From positions 1-47,676 of the forward strand of contig NZ_FXAN01000064.1 of the NCBI RefSeq assembly GCF_900176645.1: a stretch of DNA of 47,676 nucleotides, written 5' to 3'. This DNA comes from Burkholderia singularis (GTDB lineage: Bacteria > Pseudomonadota > Gammaproteobacteria > Burkholderiales > Burkholderiaceae). The notes beneath the pieces are model-generated. The model was not told the origin of the DNA. It did not search any database and was given only the letters and a program-made list of their open reading frames with translations. Positions 46,716-47,676 of the stretch are shown here, piece after piece. The translations under genes and the position numbers were made by a program. How positions within the stretch are numbered: position 1 is the stretch's first letter; the number at the start of each line of letters is the position of its first letter.

Positions 46716-47675
46716 TTAGCGCTGCATCGACTCCCACACCTTGTGGAGACGCTTGACCGACACCGGCATCGGCGTGCGCAATTCCTGTGCGAACAGCGAA
46801 ATGCGCAATTCCTCGAGCAGCCAGCGGAACTCGGCGAGCCGAGCGTCGGCCACGCCGCCGCGCTGCGCGAGCGCGCGCTGGTAATGCTGGGCGAGCGGCG
46901 CTAGCTCGGCGAGCTGGCGCGCGTCGCGCGCGGGATCGGCCTTCAACTTGTCGATCCGCAACGCGATGCCCTTCAGATAGCGCGGAAAATGCGCGAGCTG
47001 CCCATAGGGCGTATCGACGGCAAAACGCTTGCCGACCAGTGCGGCGAGCTGCCCCTGCATGTCCGCATGGGCAGCCGCGAACGGCTTGGCCTGCGCGAGC
47101 TTCTTCGCGAGCCCCGCGTACTCGGCGAGGATCTGCCCGACGAGCCGCGCGATCTCCTGCGCAAGCAGGCTCAAGCGGCCTCGGCCCTCGTCGCGGCGCG
47201 CGTGGAAGCTCGCGTCGTCGTCCGGCAGCGGCTCCTGCAGGCACGCACGATCGAGCGCGAGCGCGATCAACTGGTCACGCAGTTCGTCTTGCGTGCCGAG
47301 CGCGATGAACTGCATCGCCATTTCGCGCAGGCCGGGCAGGTTTTTTTCCAGATATTTGATCGGCTCCTTCAATTGGAGCGCGAACAGCCGCCGCAGCCCC
47401 GCGCGATGAATCCGCGCCGCCTCGTCCGGGGAATCGAATACCTCGACATCGCAATGCGCGCCCCGGTCGACGAGCGCCGGATAGCCGAACAGCGTCTCGC
47501 CCCGCCGGCGGATTTCGAGCAATTCCGGCAGCTTGCCGAAATTCCAGGTCGTCAGGTTTTCGTAGAGTGCGGTCGCGCCGGCGTCGGCCCCGGCCGCGCC
47601 GCGCGCACCGCCGCCCGCCGCGCCCTTGCTACGTGCCGCGCGGTCCGCCGCACCGTCGCCGCCGGCTGCCGTTGC
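46716..47675 (-). CDS. hrpA: ATP-dependent RNA helicase HrpA, C-terminal part (partial)
   Basis: The frame runs off the window edge, so only the last 319 codons are visible. The C-terminal DUF3418-type region of HrpA is recognisable: TALYENLTTWNFGKLPELLEI, FGYPALVD, and near the end MPVSVKRLHKVWESM. The DEAH helicase core lies outside. An Ala/Gly-rich insertion of about 30 residues (near 47580-47675) precedes the ENLTTW motif. HrpA rescues stalled ribosomes and processes some mRNAs, according to knowledge of the family. Confidence 0.88.
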   Translation of the reverse strand, partial: ATAAGGDGAADRAARSKGAAGGGARGAAGADAGATALYENLTTWNFGKLPELLEIRRRGETLFGYPALVDRGAHCDVEVFDSPDEAARIHRAGLRRLFALQLKEPIKYLEKNLPGLREMAMQFIALGTQDELRDQLIALALDRACLQEPLPDDDASFHARRDEGRGRLSLLAQEIARLVGQILAEYAGLAKKLAQAKPFAAAHADMQGQLAALVGKRFAVDTPYGQLAHFPRYLKGIALRIDKLKADPARDARQLAELAPLAQHYQRALAQRGGVADARLAEFRWLLEELRISLFAQELRTPMPVSVKRLHKVWESMQR

Positions 47676-47676
47676 G

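Overview
The window is high-GC, densely coded proteobacterial chromosome. Gene content, gene order and protein sequences point to a betaproteobacterium of the genus Burkholderia, probably the pseudomallei/thailandensis group. The pointers are rpfE-recJ-prfB-lysS, iscRSUA-hscBA-fdx-iscX, an aceE-aceF-lpdA operon whose E3 carries its own lipoyl domain, a PHB phasin, and glnA-ntrB-ntrC. The species call is inference from protein recognition; no search was run. No rRNA, CRISPR array, insertion sequence or intact prophage is visible. One tRNA gene (initiator Met) is present.

Layout. 1-5.9 kb, plus strand: end of an RpfE-type gene, recJ, prfB with its programmed +1 frameshift, lysS. 6.3-7.1 kb: a glycine-zipper envelope protein. 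7.3-13.5 kb, minus strand: the complete ISC iron-sulfur operon, with two tandem IscR boxes over the iscR promoter and a terminator-like hairpin between iscA and hscB. 13.5-14.3 kb: low-molecular-weight tyrosine phosphatase and a small membrane-anchored protein. 14.7-18.0 kb: IclR-family regulator, PbpG-type D,D-endopeptidase, and a phasin with candidate PhaR sites. 18.2-24.6 kb, minus strand: pyruvate dehydrogenase operon. 24.9-28.0 kb, divergent: a membrane PAS histidine kinase and a FixJ/LuxR-type response regulator. 28.4-31.9 kb: folD and prlC. 32.0-36.3 kb: dinB under a LexA box, tRNA-fMet, an FkbM methyltransferase, a dienelactone hydrolase, and an 800-base gene-poor stretch with a possible HTH-gene remnant. 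36.4-41.6 kb: xth, then glnA-ntrB-ntrC with a sigma-54 promoter and tandem NtrC-like sites. 42.0-47.7 kb: rhodanese, a CinA-type molybdopterin-binding-domain protein, an EI24/CysZ-type membrane protein, a sterol-desaturase/fatty-acid-hydroxylase protein paired with a secreted beta-propeller, and the C-terminal part of HrpA.

How it fits together. Most genes are core metabolism and information processing: Fe-S assembly, acetyl-CoA supply, one-carbon metabolism, ammonium assimilation, translation and DNA repair. The notable content is regulatory. Several textbook circuits can be read directly from the DNA: RF2 autoregulation by frameshifting, IscR feedback, LexA control of dinB, NtrC/sigma-54 control of glnA, and PhaR-like control of phaP.

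No clearly new multi-gene defence or mobile system is visible. The least explained parts are the aceE/two-component divergent region with two AT-rich palindromes, the sterol-desaturase plus beta-propeller pair, the EI24-CinA overlap pair, and the gene-poor stretch before xth.
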